Positions 16,574 through 24,279 of a stretch of DNA of 64,000 nt are shown piece after piece. Position 1 is the stretch's first letter. Each line of letters begins with the position of its first letter. Source of the DNA: Lawsonibacter sp. (GTDB lineage Bacteria > Bacillota > Clostridia > Oscillospirales > Oscillospiraceae). Both the position numbers and the translations under genes were made by a program. The notes below the pieces were generated by a model. It was not told the DNA's origin. It was given only the letters and a program-made list of their open reading frames with translations, and did no database searches. The stretch spans positions 62,001 through 126,000 of the forward strand of contig JAAWIE010000001.1 in assembly GCA_022796195.1 (NCBI GenBank). The letters are read 5' to 3'.

Positions 16574-17986
16574 TTAAACCGGTTCCCCCAGCAGGGACCA
16601 CTTGGTCGCGCCGGTGACGCGCACATTCAGGAACTGCCCCAGGGCGGAGCTGTCTCCAGCCACCCGGATGAGGCGGTTGCCTGGGGTGCGGGCGAGGAGA
16701 TTGTACGGGCCGATGCCGGAAAGGCCGTCGATCAGGCAGCGCATGGTTTTCCCCACATAGGCGGAGTGCTTTTCCTCGGAGATGGAATCCTGAAGGGTAA
16801 TCAGGCGGTTAAAGTTGATCAGCTTCTGCTTGCGGGGCATTGGGTCGTCCATTTGGGCGGCGGGGGTGCCCTGACGGGGGGAGTAGATGAAGGTGAACAG
16901 AGCGTCGAAACGGACCTCCTCCAGCACCTTCAAGGTGTCCTCGAATTCTTCGGTGGTCTCGCCCGGAAAACCGACGATAATGTCGGAGGTGAGGACGATG
17001 TCAGGAATCAGCGCCCGGAGGGCTCTGATTTTTTCCAAATATTCCGCTTGGGTGTGGCGGCGGTTCATCACCTGAAGGACCCGGTCGTTTCCGGACTGGA
17101 AGGGCAGATGGAGCACCGGGGCCACCTTTTCGCACCGGGCCATGGTCTTGAAGAGCTTTTGGGTGGTGTCTTTGGGGTGGGATGTCATGAAGCGGATGAG
17201 AAAATCACCTGGGACGGCGTTGACCGCCTCCAGCAGGTCGGAGAAGTCCATGGGCTTTTCCAGGTCCTTGCCGTAGGAGTTGACGTTCTGACCCAGCAGG
17301 GTGATGTCCTTATAGCCCTCCTCCACCAGCTGGCGGACCTCGGCCAAAATGTCCTCTGGATTCCGGGAACGCTCACGGCCCCGGACGTAGGGGACAATGC
17401 AGTAGGAACAGAAGTTGTTGCAGCCGTACATAATGGACACCCAGGCTTTAATCTTGTCCTGACGCACTACCGGAATCCCCTCGGCGATGGAACCAGGCTC
17501 CTCCTCCACGGAGAAGACCCGGCCCCGCTGGGTGAGCAGGGTGTGGACCATCTCCGGGAATTTCCACAGCGCCTGGGGGCCGAAGACCAGATCCACGTGG
17601 CGGTAAGATTCCCGCAGCTTTTGGGCCGCGTGCGGCTGCTGGGCCATGCACCCGCACAGGCAGATAAGCTGCTCTGGGTGCCGCCGCTTTACGTGGACCA
17701 GGGCGCCCACATTGCCGAAAACCCGCTGTTCGGCGTGTTCCCGGATGGCACAGGTGTTGATAACGATGATTGCGGCCTCCTCCTCGCTGCCGGTGAAGCC
17801 GTAGCCCATTTGGGCCAGCCAGCCCCGGAGCCGTTCGGAGTCGGCCTCGTTCTGCTGGCACCCATAGGTGTCCACAAAGGCCAGGGGCGGCTGGGTCTGC
17901 CTGGCGTTGAGCTCGGCTACGGCCTGACAGTGGTCCAGCTGTGCCTGGATTTGGGCGGGGGGAATAAGTGTGGCGTCCCGTTTCAT
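16574..17986 (-). CDS. miaB: tRNA-2-methylthio-N6-dimethylallyladenosine synthase MiaB
   Basis: Radical-SAM methylthiotransferase acting on i6A37 of tRNA, the product of MiaA, which is encoded downstream. The start at 17986 (470 residues) follows GGAGG five bases upstream; the ATG at 18022 is poorer. Domains: UPF0004 (about 40-160, cysteines in TYGCQQNEADS and LCGCMAQ), radical SAM (about 175-400, CX3CX2C in YGCNNFCSYCIVP), and a TRAM domain at the C-terminus (about 410-468). First gene of the operon, with a clear promoter. Confidence 0.95.
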   Translation of the reverse strand: MKRDATLIPPAQIQAQLDHCQAVAELNARQTQPPLAFVDTYGCQQNEADSERLRGWLAQMGYGFTGSEEEAAIIVINTCAIREHAEQRVFGNVGALVHVKRRHPEQLICLCGCMAQQPHAAQKLRESYRHVDLVFGPQALWKFPEMVHTLLTQRGRVFSVEEEPGSIAEGIPVVRQDKIKAWVSIMYGCNNFCSYCIVPYVRGRERSRNPEDILAEVRQLVEEGYKDITLLGQNVNSYGKDLEKPMDFSDLLEAVNAVPGDFLIRFMTSHPKDTTQKLFKTMARCEKVAPVLHLPFQSGNDRVLQVMNRRHTQAEYLEKIRALRALIPDIVLTSDIIVGFPGETTEEFEDTLKVLEEVRFDALFTFIYSPRQGTPAAQMDDPMPRKQKLINFNRLITLQDSISEEKHSAYVGKTMRCLIDGLSGIGPYNLLARTPGNRLIRVAGDSSALGQFLNVRVTGATKWSLLGEPV

Positions 17987-18154
17987 AAATACCTCCAGAA
18001 TTGACTCGGTCACCGGATTCAAAATACCTGATTCCGGCTGTGCGGCGGCGGGGATTCCCCACCCGTTGGAGCGGCAATTTCGTATCGATTCTCTGGACGG
18101 AGGAGCTCCGTCTCTACAGTCTGCCGCAAATTGTGTGGATTGCTGTAAATAGAC

Positions 18155-18183
18155 ATTATACTATTTTTTTGATCCCAGCACAA
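18155..18183 (-). promoter_or_regulatory. Sigma-A promoter of the miaB-mutS-mutL operon
   Basis: TTGTGC, a 17-base spacer and consensus TATAAT on the reverse strand, about 170 bases before miaB and divergent from the chemoreceptor promoter. Confidence 0.65.
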
Positions 18184-18231
18184 GAGTCTGGCCGGTGATT
18201 GAAAAAAGTTTGAAAAATACAAAAAAGGGAT

Positions 18232-18259
18232 TTGAAGAATGGACATTCAATGATATAAT
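18232..18259 (+). promoter_or_regulatory. Promoter of the chemoreceptor gene
   Basis: TTGAAG, a 16-base spacer and consensus TATAAT, 70 bases upstream of the start. It fits sigma-A; no flagellar sigma factor motif was seen. Confidence 0.65.
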
Positions 18260-18328
18260 ACAAATGATGCTGGAGAACAAGGGCATCTCCGGCTGGCTGT
18301 GTATCACTTGAAACGGAGGGACCGAAAG

Positions 18329-20008
18329 ATGAAAAAAACTGAAAATTCAGGCGGAAACGCGGGAAAGACCAAGCGGATTGGAAAAAAAGTGGGCAATATG
18401 GTAGTTATTATGATTGCGGCGTCCATCTTCTGCGTGGTGGCGCTTTGCACATGGATGTTCCACTCGCTGGTTATGGAGACACTGGAGTCTGAGTGTGTGG
18501 CCGGAAACAACGTGTTGGCCTATGAGATGAACCGGGTCAGGGACGATGACGACCTGGAGGCCACCTTAGATAATCTGAAGCAGTACATGGGGATGGAATT
18601 TACCATCTGTGAGGGGACAACCCGGGCCTATACCACCGTATTGCAGGACAATGGCCAGCGGGCGGTGGGTACCTCTATGCCCAGCCATATTGCGGATATT
18701 GTGGTTCGGCAGGGCAAATCCTATGTGGGCCGGGCCGAAATTCTTGGGGTAGAACATGTCTGTTCCTACACGCCCCTGCGGGACAGTAACGGGAATGTGA
18801 CTGGTGCGATTTTCGCCGGTGTCTCTGCACAGCAGACAGATTTTCGCTTCATCATGGTAATGGCGCTGGCAGCTTTGGTCAGTGTGACGGCGATTACAGT
18901 TTGTGTGCTGATTTTGCTGGTATATCTCCGGAAAAACGTGAGCGATCCTCTGCGGGAAATCTCGCAGGTGGCCCAGCGCCTGGAACAGGGCGACCTGGGA
19001 TTGAAGAGCGGGGAAGAAATTAAGGTCGACTACCACTCCAACGATGAAATCGGACTGCTGGGCGGAATCTTTACCAATACCATCCACCGTCTGCGCAGCT
19101 ACATTGGGGAGATCTCCGGCGTGTTGTCATCGGTGGCCGAGGGCGATCTGACGAAAGGGGCCAATCAGCAGTACATAGGAGATTTCCAGTCCATCCGGAA
19201 GTCTCTGGACGACATCCGAGATAAGCTCAACAGCACCATGGGGCAGATTGTGGACAGCGCTGAGCAGGTAAACGGCGGGTCAGACCAGGTATCCAACAGC
19301 GCCCAGGCCCTGGCACAGGGCGCCACCGAGCAGGCCAGCTCGGTGGAAGAGCTGTCCGCCACCATCAGCGATATTTCGGAGAATGCCAAACGTACTACCT
19401 CCGCCGCCGAACAGGCGGGAGATTCCCTGCACCAGGCCGGCAATCAGCTGGGCATCAGCCTTGAGTATGTCAAGCAGCTGAACGTGGCCATGGATAACAT
19501 CTCCAACAGCTCCGAGGAGATTGGAAAGATTATCGACACCATTGAAAATATCGCCTTCCAGACCAATATTCTGGCCCTCAACGCCGCGGTAGAAGCCGCG
19601 CGGGCCGGCACCGCCGGAAAAGGCTTTGCCGTGGTAGCTGACGAGGTGCGCAATCTGGCGACCAAGTCGGACGAGGCCGCCAAGGCCACGAAGGACCTGA
19701 TTGACCACTCCCTGACTGCGGTGCAGGAGGGCGGCGAGGCTGTGAGTAAAGTCACAACCTCCCTGGGGGAAACCAATCAGCTGACCGAACAGGCTGTGAG
19801 TATGATGGAACATGTGGTTCAGGCGGTAGAGAGCCAGACCACCGCCATTACCCAGGTAACGGAAGGAATCGACCAGATATCCGCCGTAGTTCAGACCAAC
19901 TCCGCCACCAGCGAGGAGTGCGCCGCGGCCAGCGAAGAGCTGTCCTCCCAGGCAAGCATTCTCAAGAGCCTGATGCAGGCGTTCAAGCTGGAGCGGGGCC
20001 GCTGGTAA
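18329..20008 (+). CDS. Methyl-accepting chemotaxis protein
   Basis: Membrane chemoreceptor signalling to CheA/CheW. The start at 18329 (559 residues) follows GGAGGGACC. Layout: TM1 about 22-46, extracellular single-Cache-like sensor about 47-170, TM2 about 175-202, HAMP about 203-262, and a cytoplasmic signalling coiled coil about 290-540 whose tip has the conserved [18 protein letters not shown]. There is no C-terminal pentapeptide tether. The ligand is unknown. Monocistronic, ended by the terminator at 20023-20053. No che or flagellar genes lie nearby, as is common for orphan receptors. Confidence 0.94.
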   Translation: MKKTENSGGNAGKTKRIGKKVGNMVVIMIAASIFCVVALCTWMFHSLVMETLESECVAGNNVLAYEMNRVRDDDDLEATLDNLKQYMGMEFTICEGTTRAYTTVLQDNGQRAVGTSMPSHIADIVVRQGKSYVGRAEILGVEHVCSYTPLRDSNGNVTGAIFAGVSAQQTDFRFIMVMALAALVSVTAITVCVLILLVYLRKNVSDPLREISQVAQRLEQGDLGLKSGEEIKVDYHSNDEIGLLGGIFTNTIHRLRSYIGEISGVLSSVAEGDLTKGANQQYIGDFQSIRKSLDDIRDKLNSTMGQIVDSAEQVNGGSDQVSNSAQALAQGATEQASSVEELSATISDISENAKRTTSAAEQAGDSLHQAGNQLGISLEYVKQLNVAMDNISNSSEEIGKIIDTIENIAFQTNILALNAAVEAARAGTAGKGFAVVADEVRNLATKSDEAAKATKDLIDHSLTAVQEGGEAVSKVTTSLGETNQLTEQAVSMMEHVVQAVESQTTAITQVTEGIDQISAVVQTNSATSEECAAASEELSSQASILKSLMQAFKLERGRW

Positions 20009-20022
20009 CCCCCCGTTTTCCC

Positions 20023-20053
20023 AGACCCGGAGGCTTTGCCTCCGGGTCTTTTT
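20023..20053 (+). terminator. Terminator of the chemoreceptor gene
   Basis: Perfect 12-bp stem AGACCCGGAGGC/GCCTCCGGGTCT with a TTT loop, followed by a T-run. Confidence 0.9.
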
Positions 20054-20122
20054 GGGTTCTGCCGCCTCCCCTGCCCGCATAGGATGGAAGTATCCATTTG
20101 ACACAGGATAAGGAGTGATACC

Positions 20123-21313
20123 ATGCGGGACAACGGGACAGGCCGGGTGGGCCGCGCCGTGCGCCGGGGGGTGGCGCTGGGACTGGGAGCGGCGGCGATC
20201 TGGGGAATCAGCCTGACAGCAGAGTTCGGCAGCATCGGGGACCGGCTGGCCGCCCTGGGGGAGGAGCCTGCCCTGGCGGTCTGGCTGATGACCGCTCAGC
20301 TGGGAGAACTGCCCGGCAAGGAAAGTGGTTTGACAGGCTGGAGCCGGCTGCTGCTGGACAGTTCCCCCATGCTGAGGCTGGGAGAGGACGCGGTGTTGGA
20401 GCGCCAAAAGGTGGAGGGGGCGGCAGAAGGACCGAGTCCGGACTTTTCAGAGCTTCCAGACGGAGAGGATATGGAGGAGCCCGACCTGCGCCCCTCCGGA
20501 CATGGAGAGAAGATTGTGGAGATGACCGGTCAGGGGAAGGAGGGGAGCAATTATCTGTCGGACGGTGGACTCTATGTCTATAACCGCACCGACTGGGAGC
20601 TGGATGCTTCCTTGCTGCGGGAGGGGAATGTGGATGTGTCCCTGGGGGAAGGCCCTCAAATCCTGATTGTCCACACCCATGGCAGCGAGTCCTATTCCAT
20701 GACCGACGGCGATCTCTATGAGGAGAGCGACCCCTACCGCACCACCGACTGTGCCCATAACGTGGTCCGGGTGGGAGAGGAGATGGCTACGGTCTTTCGG
20801 GCCTACGGCTTTCAAGTGGTTCATGATACCACCTTGTTCGACTATCCCTCCTACAACGGGGCTTATGACCGGTCTAAGGCGGCGGTGGAGCGGTGGCTGG
20901 AGGAGTACCCCACCATACGGGTTATTCTGGACGTACACCGGGACGCCCTGGTGGGTAGTGAGGGGGAGATATACAAAATGGTCTCTCAAGAGGCGGGAAC
21001 TCAGGTGGCCCAGGTGATGATGGTGCTGGGCACCGACGCGGGCGGGGCCGCCCATCCGGGCTGGAAAGACAACCTGGCCTTTGCCCTGCGCCTGCAAAAA
21101 AATCTGGTGAAGGGTTACTCCAGTTTGGTGCGCCCCACAGTCCTGCGCAAGAGCCGGTATAACCAGCACCTCTCCCCGGGGTCGATTCTGGTGGAGGTGG
21201 GGGGACACGGAAACTCACTCACCGAGGCGCTCGCCGGCGGCCGTCTATGGGCGGACAATGCGGCCCGGACCCTGCTGGAACTGAAGGAGCCGGAACAGAC
21301 AGAGACAGCTTAA
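20123..21313 (+). CDS. spoIIP: Stage II sporulation protein P
   Basis: Membrane-anchored peptidoglycan amidase/endopeptidase of the SpoIIDMP engulfment machine. 396 residues, start ATG with AAGGAG upstream. One N-terminal membrane segment (about 15-35), a variable spacer to about 175, then the catalytic domain opened by ILIVHTHGSESYS (about 178-190), with further conserved segments VILDVHRDAL (about 272-281) and SILVEVGGHGNSL (about 354-366), which carry the zinc-binding histidines and catalytic glutamate. Strong evidence that the organism makes endospores. Monocistronic, without a recognisable housekeeping promoter, as expected for a sporulation sigma factor gene. Confidence 0.95.
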   Translation: MRDNGTGRVGRAVRRGVALGLGAAAIWGISLTAEFGSIGDRLAALGEEPALAVWLMTAQLGELPGKESGLTGWSRLLLDSSPMLRLGEDAVLERQKVEGAAEGPSPDFSELPDGEDMEEPDLRPSGHGEKIVEMTGQGKEGSNYLSDGGLYVYNRTDWELDASLLREGNVDVSLGEGPQILIVHTHGSESYSMTDGDLYEESDPYRTTDCAHNVVRVGEEMATVFRAYGFQVVHDTTLFDYPSYNGAYDRSKAAVERWLEEYPTIRVILDVHRDALVGSEGEIYKMVSQEAGTQVAQVMMVLGTDAGGAAHPGWKDNLAFALRLQKNLVKGYSSLVRPTVLRKSRYNQHLSPGSILVEVGGHGNSLTEALAGGRLWADNAARTLLELKEPEQTETA

Positions 21314-21326
21314 ACCAGAAAGAGAC

Positions 21327-21352
21327 AGCGGGGAGCAATCCCCGCTTCTATT
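21327..21352 (+). terminator. Weak terminator after spoIIP
   Basis: GCGGGGA-GCAA-TCCCCGC hairpin followed by TTCTATTG, 14 bases after the stop codon. Confidence 0.45.
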
Positions 21353-21380
21353 GTTCGGTGGGGCGGGGAGGATGTCGCCC

Positions 21381-21409
21381 TTGCCAACCGCTCTACCCTG
21401 TGCTAGAAT
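21381..21409 (+). promoter_or_regulatory. Promoter of the UbiA/SMR operon
   Basis: TTGCCA, a 17-base spacer and TAGAAT, 30 bases upstream of the start of the UbiA-family gene. Confidence 0.65.
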
Positions 21410-21438
21410 AGAGAAAATCTGGCGGAAGGGGGGATGGT

Positions 21439-22332
21439 ATGAACAAAAGAATCAGGCTTCGGGACCTTCTGCGGCTGATGCGGCCCCGGCATTATATCAA
21501 AAATTTCCTGATTTTTGTCTCTATCACCTTTGACCGGAACCTGTTTAACCCCTCTGTAATGCGCCAGGGACTGCTGGGCTTTGCCGCCTTCTGCCTGCTG
21601 GCCTCGGCGGTATATGTACTCAATGATATCCGAGATGTGGAGGCTGACCGGCTTCATGAGGTGAAGCGGAACCGTCCTGTGGCCTCCGGCGCGGTGCCTA
21701 TCCCGGCGGCTTGGGCGTTGAGCGGGACGTTGTTCGCAGCTGCTCTAGCGATTCAGCTGGCGGCTTTCGGACTGCGGGGGAGCGGACTGCTGCTGGCCTA
21801 CTTCGCTGTCAATTTAGGCTACAGCCTGGGGCTGAAGCATGTCCCGTTTCTGGACATAGTACTGCTGGTGAGCGGCTTCGTTCTCCGGGTGGTGTACGGC
21901 GCAGCGATTGTAGGGTCCAGCACCTCCGCCTGGGTGTATTTGACGGTATTTGCTCTGTCCTTTTATCTGGGGCTGGGCAAACGGCGCAATGAACTGGTTA
22001 AGCTCCCACCAGGGGGAGGAAGCACCCGCAAGGTGCTTCAATACTACTCCTACGAATTTTTGGACAAGTTCATGTACCTGTGTCTCACGCTGGCGGTCAC
22101 ATTTTACGCCCTGTGGAGCGCAGATAGCGAGGTGGCCAGCAAGTACGGCACTGATAAGCTGGTTTGGACGGTACCGCTGCTCATCATCATTCTGATGAAG
22201 TACAGTGCGGATATTGAATCCAGTTCTTACGGCGACCCGGTGGACGTGATTCTTCAGGACAAGGTCCTGTTGCTGCTGGGGGTGCTCTTCGGTTTGATGA
22301 TTGTAGGGCTGATCTATGTGCCCGGACTGTGA
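21439..22332 (+). CDS. UbiA-family polyprenyl-phosphate phosphoribosyltransferase-like protein
   Basis: Integral membrane prenyltransferase-fold protein, 297 residues with about eight or nine helices. It resembles decaprenyl-phosphate phosphoribosyltransferase (Rv3806c/DPPR synthase type): N-terminus LRLMRPRHYIKNFLIF and the metal/diphosphate motif NDIRDVEADRLHEVKRNRP at 62-80. Such enzymes join PRPP to a polyprenyl phosphate and start the pathway to lipid-linked pentoses. It heads a tight operon with two SMR/EamA half-transporters (22 bases, then a 4-base overlap). The phosphatase and epimerase needed for decaprenyl-phospho-arabinose are not in the window. A quinone-type prenyltransferase is less likely given the start and motifs. 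Confidence 0.75.
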   Translation: MNKRIRLRDLLRLMRPRHYIKNFLIFVSITFDRNLFNPSVMRQGLLGFAAFCLLASAVYVLNDIRDVEADRLHEVKRNRPVASGAVPIPAAWALSGTLFAAALAIQLAAFGLRGSGLLLAYFAVNLGYSLGLKHVPFLDIVLLVSGFVLRVVYGAAIVGSSTSAWVYLTVFALSFYLGLGKRRNELVKLPPGGGSTRKVLQYYSYEFLDKFMYLCLTLAVTFYALWSADSEVASKYGTDKLVWTVPLLIIILMKYSADIESSSYGDPVDVILQDKVLLLLGVLFGLMIVGLIYVPGL

Positions 22333-22353
22333 TTGCTAGGAAATGAGGCTGCT

Positions 22354-22704
22354 ATGAGAGAGAAGAAAAAACGGCTGTCCAAGGGGATTGCGCGGATGCT
22401 GGCTTCCGCCCTGCTCACCTGCTGCGGCCAGCTGTGCTGGAAGCTGTCTGCCGGAGGTCCAGTCCTGTATCTGCTGGCCGGGTTTGGCCTATACGGCTTG
22501 GGTGCGCTGCTGATGATGGACGCGATGCGGTTTGGGGAGCTGTCTATACTCCACCCCATGCTGGGCGCGGGCTATGCCCTGTCCGTTGTTCTGGGTGCGC
22601 TGGTGCTGGACGAGAAAATGAGCGGCACTAAGCTGGCCGGCATTGCGGTGATAACCGCAGGACTGGTGTGTCTGGGGTCTTCAAAGGGGGCGGATGGGCA
22701 ATGA
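22354..22704 (+). CDS. Small multidrug-resistance/EamA-type membrane protein, subunit 1
   Basis: 116 residues with four predicted helices, half of a DMT transporter. Start ATG 22354 preceded by AGGAAATGAGG; the earlier in-frame TTG has no ribosome site. The C-terminal half shows the pattern LSILHPMLGAGYALSVVLGA...DEKMSGTKLAGIAVITAG, typical of EamA/SMR. Its stop overlaps the next gene's ATG (ATGA), so the two are translationally coupled and probably form a heterodimer as in ArnE/ArnF. Beside a polyprenyl-phosphate sugar transferase, a lipid-linked sugar flippase is the natural inference. Confidence 0.75.
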   Translation: MREKKKRLSKGIARMLASALLTCCGQLCWKLSAGGPVLYLLAGFGLYGLGALLMMDAMRFGELSILHPMLGAGYALSVVLGALVLDEKMSGTKLAGIAVITAGLVCLGSSKGADGQ

Positions 22705-23027
22705 TCTGGCTGGGTGTGCTGGCGATGACGCTCATCGGTGCGCTGGGAGCCTTTTTGCTCAAATCAGGGATGGACCGGGTGAACGGCCTGGAAGATCTCG
22801 TTAAAAATCCCAGGCTGTATTTGGGCGGATGCTGTTATCTGGCGGGAGCGGGACTCAATATCCTATTGCTGCATAAACTGGACTACTCGGTACTCTACCC
22901 CATGACCGCACTGACCTATGTGTGGTCGATGGGGCTGTCCGCCGTCTTTCTGGGGGAGCGGGTCACCAGGCGGAAACTGGTTGGAGTGGCCGCCATCCTG
23001 GCAGGGACGCTGATTTTGTTTCAATAG
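22701..23027 (+). CDS. Small multidrug-resistance/EamA-type membrane protein, subunit 2
   Basis: 108 residues, four predicted helices; paralogue of the preceding gene, whose stop codon its ATG overlaps by four bases. The region LDYSVLYPMTALTYVWSMG and GERVTRRKLVGVAAILAGTL correspond to helices 3 and 4 of the EamA/SMR fold. Probable partner in a heterodimeric transporter of the ArnE/ArnF type acting on a polyprenyl-linked sugar. Drug efflux cannot be excluded from sequence alone. The operon ends here; no hairpin is visible before the tRNA promoter 50 bases on. Confidence 0.75.
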   Translation: MIWLGVLAMTLIGALGAFLLKSGMDRVNGLEDLVKNPRLYLGGCCYLAGAGLNILLLHKLDYSVLYPMTALTYVWSMGLSAVFLGERVTRRKLVGVAAILAGTLILFQ

Positions 23028-23079
23028 GGCCAATTTAAATTGCCCCATAGGCTCCAGCGGGAAAATTTGCGAAAACCCA

Positions 23080-23108
23080 TTGACAGACGGAAAAAAATGT
23101 GGTAATAT
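23080..23108 (+). promoter_or_regulatory. Promoter of the five-tRNA operon
   Basis: Consensus TTGACA, a 17-base spacer and TAATAT, 32 bases upstream of tRNA-Gly(TCC). Confidence 0.85.
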
Positions 23109-23140
23109 CTCTAAGCTGATGTGAGAGAAAACTTGTCCAT

Positions 23141-23214
23141 GCGGGTGTAGTTCAATGGTAGAATCCCAGCCTTCCAAGCTGGTCGCGTGGGTTCGATTCC
23201 CATCACCCGCTCCA
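23141..23214 (+). tRNA. tRNA-Gly (anticodon TCC)
   Basis: Full cloverleaf with acceptor GCGGGTG/CACCCGC, anticodon loop CTTCCAA, T-loop GTTCGATTC and an encoded CCA end. First gene of the operon. Confidence 0.97.
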
Positions 23215-23347
23215 ACGTCGCCGCAAGCTCCTGATTCCCCGCTTCCGCCTGGCGGCGAAAGCTCGCTCGCTCGTTCTCCTGCGGCACCCCTTTCAAATAC
23301 GGTCCGCAGGGATTGGGCTATGGGTCGGGAACAGGAGTGCGTAATAC

Positions 23348-23424
<77 letters not shown>

Positions 23425-23538
23425 CATCGGAGCAAGGTCCGGAACACCAGCGTTCCTCACACTGGGTTCCTGTGCATCCGCTGCAAATTGAGTCCGCTTT
23501 GCTGAGGTTCAGTTTGCCAGAAGAAAGAATCGTAATAT

Positions 23539-23615
23539 GGTGGGTATAGCTCAGTTGGTTAGAGCACCGGATTGTGGTTCCGGGTGTCGAGGGTTCGAAT
23601 CCCTTTACCCACCCC
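23539..23615 (+). tRNA. tRNA-His (anticodon GTG)
   Basis: Acceptor GTGGGTA/TACCCAC with the extra G at 23538 opposite the discriminator C, the histidine identity element; anticodon stem CCGGA/TCCGG, loop TTGTGGT, encoded CCA. Confidence 0.97.
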
Positions 23616-23672
23616 ACATGAAGGCGGAAGGGCCGGGGCTTCTGTTCCGGCCCAAAGTCTTTCCCCAGAGAC

Positions 23673-23747
23673 AGGGGTGTAGCCAAGTGGTAAGGCAAGG
23701 GACTTTGACTCCCTCACTCGCTGGTTCGAGTCCAGCCATCCCTGCCA
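23673..23747 (+). tRNA. tRNA-Gln (anticodon TTG)
   Basis: Acceptor AGGGGTG/CATCCCT with one G-U pair, anticodon stem AGGGA/TCCCT with loop CTTTGAC, encoded CCA. Confidence 0.96.
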
Positions 23748-23788
23748 AACCGCCTTGCGCGGTATCATTTATCTGCGCCGTATTGTTT

Positions 23789-23864
23789 GACCCGTTAGCT
23801 CAGCCGGTAGAGCAACTGCCTTTTAAGCCGTGGGTCCGGGGTTCGAATCCCCGACGGGTCACCA
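23789..23864 (+). tRNA. tRNA-Lys (anticodon TTT)
   Basis: Acceptor GACCCGT/ACGGGTC, anticodon loop CTTTTAA, encoded CCA. The anticodon stem ACTGC/GCCGT contains a T-C mismatch in its middle pair; the rest of the cloverleaf is normal. Confidence 0.95.
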
Positions 23865-23865
23865 C

Positions 23866-23898
23866 GCCGGAGCAAAGTCCGCTTTGCTCCGGCGATTT
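23866..23898 (+). terminator. Terminator of the five-tRNA operon
   Basis: Perfect 12-bp stem GCCGGAGCAAAG/CTTTGCTCCGGC starting just after the CCA of tRNA-Lys, followed by GATTTTA. Confidence 0.8.
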
Positions 23899-23948
23899 TA
23901 TCCCATAAATCTGTATCTCGGTTCATAGCCGGCTTCTTAAAATTCTTC

Positions 23949-23977
23949 TTGCAAAGTGCTCCGGAATGTGATACAAT
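23949..23977 (+). promoter_or_regulatory. Promoter of tRNA-Gly(CCC)
   Basis: TTGCAA, a 17-base spacer and TACAAT, 18 bases before the tRNA, giving it its own transcription unit. Confidence 0.8.
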
Positions 23978-23995
23978 AGTCAAAGATAGACGTGT

Positions 23996-24069
23996 GCAGG
24001 TGTAGTTCAATGGCAGAATGTCAGCTTCCCAAGCTGAACACGAGGGTTCGATTCCCTTCACCTGCTCCA
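23996..24069 (+). tRNA. tRNA-Gly (anticodon CCC)
   Basis: Acceptor GCAGGTG/CACCTGC, anticodon stem TCAGC/GCTGA with loop TTCCCAA, encoded CCA. It has its own promoter and terminator. Confidence 0.97.
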
Positions 24070-24075
24070 ATTTAT

Positions 24076-24111
24076 AGACAGACCGCCAAGAGGGTGGTCT
24101 GTCTAGTTTTT
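24076..24111 (+). terminator. Terminator of tRNA-Gly(CCC)
   Basis: Stem AGACAGACC/GGTCTGTCT followed by AGTTTTTC. Confidence 0.85.
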
Positions 24112-24242
24112 CATTTTTCAGCTGGATGAACACAATTGTACAACTTTATCTGGTTTGATTCCAGGCAAAAGGTGAATATTGAAAGTGGGCCATTACTCCA
24201 CGTCGGAGTAAAGTTAACCTTTGCGGCCGATCTTTTTGCAGG

Positions 24243-24277
24243 TAAAACCGCCTTCCCTGTTGGGGAAGGCGGTTTCT
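24243..24277 (-). terminator. Terminator of the dehydratase/activase operon
   Basis: Stem AAACCGCCTTCCC/GGGAAGGCGGTTT (arms 24245-24257 and 24263-24275) placed immediately after the stop at 24280 on the reverse strand and followed by TTTTACC. The forward strand also reads into Ts, so it may be bidirectional. Confidence 0.75.
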
Positions 24278-24279
24278 TG

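Noticed and set aside
23537-23908. Apparent small proteins within the tRNA cluster
   Set aside because: They read through tRNA genes in all three frames and lack start sites; the tRNA cloverleaves explain the sequence.
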